Assembly (NCBI GenBank): GCA_012719255.1
Contig: JAAYAS010000209.1
Location: 1-15,263 of the forward strand
Source: Microbacteriaceae bacterium
Lineage (GTDB): Bacteria > Actinomycetota > Actinomycetes > Actinomycetales > Microbacteriaceae
Direction of reading: 5' to 3'
DNA: 15,263 nt
Shown here: positions 14,469 to 15,263 of the stretch, one piece after another
Layout of the letters: each line of letters opens with the position of its first letter
How positions within the stretch are numbered: the first letter of the stretch is position 1
Position numbers and translations under genes: made by a program
The notes under the pieces: generated by a model
Database searches by the model: none
Told to the model about the DNA's origin: nothing
What the model saw: only the letters and a program-made list of their open reading frames with translations

Positions 14469-14792
14469 CTATCGCTTGTGTGGCCGGTCGAGTTCGGCCG
14501 CGAAGAAAGCCGAGGCCGCCTTCAAGATCTCGTTCGCGCGCCTCAACTCGGCGTTCTCACGCCGCAACCGCTTGATTTCCACCGCCGCGTCGGTCGTGAC
14601 ACCGGGCCGATCACCGGCGTCGACCTGCTGCCGGCGGATCCACGTGCGGATCGTCTCCGGCGAGCCGATGCCGAGCATCTGCGCGACAGCGGTCATCGCG
14701 GCGTACTCGCTCGGGTAGTCAGGGCGCACCTCGGCGACCATACGGACAGCGCGCTCACGAAGCTCGCGCGGGTATTTGCTGGGACGTCCCAT
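14469..14792 (-). CDS. IS3-family transposase OrfA (DNA-binding part)
   Basis: 107-residue protein with an N-terminal helix-turn-helix (about residues 5-55; GRPSKYPRELRERAVRMV, then AVAQMLGIGSPETIRTWIRR) that recognises the element's ends. A leucine-zipper-like coiled coil (IKRLRRENAELRRANEIL, about 73-90) serves dimerisation. The ending KAASAFFAAELDRP is the usual OrfA C-terminus. The TAG stop at 14469-14471 overlaps the OrfB frame, which is -1 to it. A TTTC stretch in the codons GCT TTC TTC (14510 down to 14502) is a plausible slip point, because tRNA-Phe can re-pair on TTT. The start ATG at 14790-14792 is the standard family N-terminus and sits 27 bases inside the terminal repeat. Confidence 0.92.
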   Translation of the reverse strand: MGRPSKYPRELRERAVRMVAEVRPDYPSEYAAMTAVAQMLGIGSPETIRTWIRRQQVDAGDRPGVTTDAAVEIKRLRRENAELRRANEILKAASAFFAAELDRPHKR

Positions 14793-14818
14793 GAGACAGA
14801 TCCTTCCAAGAAATCCTG

Positions 14819-14843
14819 TCTCCGGACATGCCGGGGGGAGTCA
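14819..14843 (-). repeat. terminal inverted repeat, orfA-side end of the IS3 element
   Basis: Reverse complement begins TGACTCC and matches 13501-13525 at 24 of 25 positions. It probably overlaps the element's own promoter region, since orfA starts 27 bases inside. Confidence 0.9.
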
Positions 14844-14908
14844 GCTCGCGCGACCCCGAGTTCGCCGTCGAGCGGCTCGTGCGCCGCATCGCCGCCCGCG
14901 AGCTGTAG
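14844..14908 (+). pseudogene. C-terminal coding remnant next to the IS3 element
   Basis: Directly after the element's end the + strand reads an open frame from SRDPEFAV to VRRIAAREL and stops at TAG (14906-14908). Codon use (CGC, GAG, GTC, CTC, GCC) is that of the host's real genes, not of the element. It is best read as the end of a gene truncated by insertion or adjacent deletion. The family is not recognised from about 21 residues. Confidence 0.4.
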
Positions 14909-14945
14909 GGTCTCGCCGCTGCTCGGCCGGCTGCCGCCTGGTTGC

Positions 14946-15246
14946 GGTGAGCCGCGCCCCGGCTCACCGCGCGTCGGTGGGCTTGGGGTCCGGCTGTCGG
15001 TGAGCCGCGCCCCGGCTCACCGATGCCCGGCAGAAGCAGGGCTCGGCAGGCGGTGAGCCGGGGCCCCGCTCACCCCAGCGGCCGGCCACGACCATATTGG
15101 CTTCGGCTGCCCGCCAGGGTGAGCCGGGGCCCCGCTCACCGGGCGTCGGCGGGTCCGACGTCGGGCAGCCGGTGAGCCGGGACGCCGCTCACCGCGGCCT
15201 GGCGGGCTCGCGGCGCGGAAGCCGGTGAGCCGGGGCCCCGCGCACC
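14946..15246. repeat. array of six 23-bp imperfect palindromes with a 53-bp step
   Basis: Units start at 14946, 14999, 15052, 15118, 15171 and 15224, giving steps of 53, 53, 66, 53 and 53 bp. All begin GGTGAGCC and end CTCACC, except the sixth, which ends CGCACC. Units 1 and 2 are identical, with GGTGAGCC, centre GCGCCCC and GGCTCACC. Units 3, 4 and 6 have GGTGAGC, then CGGGGCCCC, then GCTCACC (or GCGCACC). Unit 5 has centre CGGGACGCC. Intervals are 30 bp, with one of 43 bp. The four 30-bp intervals share about nine fixed positions (for example GG at 8-9 and at 24-25, C at 30), so they are diverged copies and not independent spacers. The step is not a multiple of three, which argues against a protein repeat. 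No gene is seen from 14909 to the window end. The array may continue beyond 15263. Function unknown. Confidence 0.85.
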
Positions 15247-15263
15247 GCCGCGCGGGCCCGCCA

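Larger units (their letters stand above)
13501..14843 (-). mobile_element. complete IS3-family insertion sequence, 1343 bp
   Basis: The ends are 25-bp inverted repeats differing at one base (13501-13525 and 14819-14843), beginning TGACTC and ending GAGTCA, so the element has the TG...CA termini of its family. Inside are two consecutive - strand frames, orfA and orfB, with orfB in the -1 frame of orfA and a DD(35)E catalytic site, the standard IS3 plan. Length is within the family range of about 1.2-1.55 kb. Both frames are open and the catalytic residues intact, so it may be active. The flanking bases (AGG left, GCT right) do not match, so no target-site duplication is visible. The group and closest named element are not assigned. 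Confidence 0.93.

Noticed and set aside
14946..15246. CRISPR array
   Set aside because: Repeat and interval lengths look right, but repeats differ in their centres, intervals resemble each other, one interval is 43 bp and no cas gene is present.
13429..15263. tRNA-Asn as an integration site for a genomic island
   Set aside because: No copy of the tRNA 3' end is found downstream in the window and no integrase gene is present; the only mobile element is the IS3 element. An island extending beyond the window cannot be excluded.

Overview
The window is a very GC-rich stretch of an actinobacterial chromosome. Gene content and order (leuA, a TRIC-type membrane protein, recO-uppS, lipB-lipA, glyS-dusB-dgt-dnaG), heavy use of GC-ending codons (TCG serine, CTC/CTG leucine) and repeated -10 boxes lying directly in front of start codons fit a Microbacteriaceae-like organism. 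The genus cannot be named from this sequence alone.

Positions 1-13428 are ordinary core genome. The 3' half of leuA (leucine synthesis) converges on a TRIC-family channel gene across a strong two-sided hairpin. Divergent from the TRIC gene is recO (recombinational repair), which overlaps uppS (lipid carrier for the cell wall). lipB and lipA follow and together make and attach lipoate. Then come glyS (glycyl-tRNA charging), dusB (tRNA dihydrouridine), dgt (an HD-type dNTP triphosphohydrolase homologue) and dnaG (primase), all on the + strand and mostly overlapping or a few bases apart. An orphan ABC ATPase and a D-2-hydroxyacid dehydrogenase follow, then a tRNA-Asn(GTT) gene. Several genes carry a TAnnnT-like -10 box 6-8 bp before their ATG, which suggests leaderless internal promoters in an otherwise co-directional cluster.

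Positions 13429-15263 are accessory. A complete 1343-bp IS3-family element (13501-14843, genes on the - strand, 25-bp terminal inverted repeats, DD(35)E transposase made by a probable -1 frameshift) sits 72 bp after the tRNA. It has no visible target duplication. Its left flank holds a possible gene start and its right flank a C-terminal coding remnant; the two would be in frame if the element were removed.

The most unusual part is the right end. Six 23-bp imperfect palindromes (GGTGAGC...CTCACC arms) start at 14946, 14999, 15052, 15118, 15171 and 15224. They form two groups of three with an exact 53-bp step (close to five helical turns), separated by one 66-bp step. The 30-bp intervals are partly related to each other, so this is not a standard CRISPR array. 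A phased protein-binding array or a chain of RNA hairpins fits better. It may continue past the window edge.
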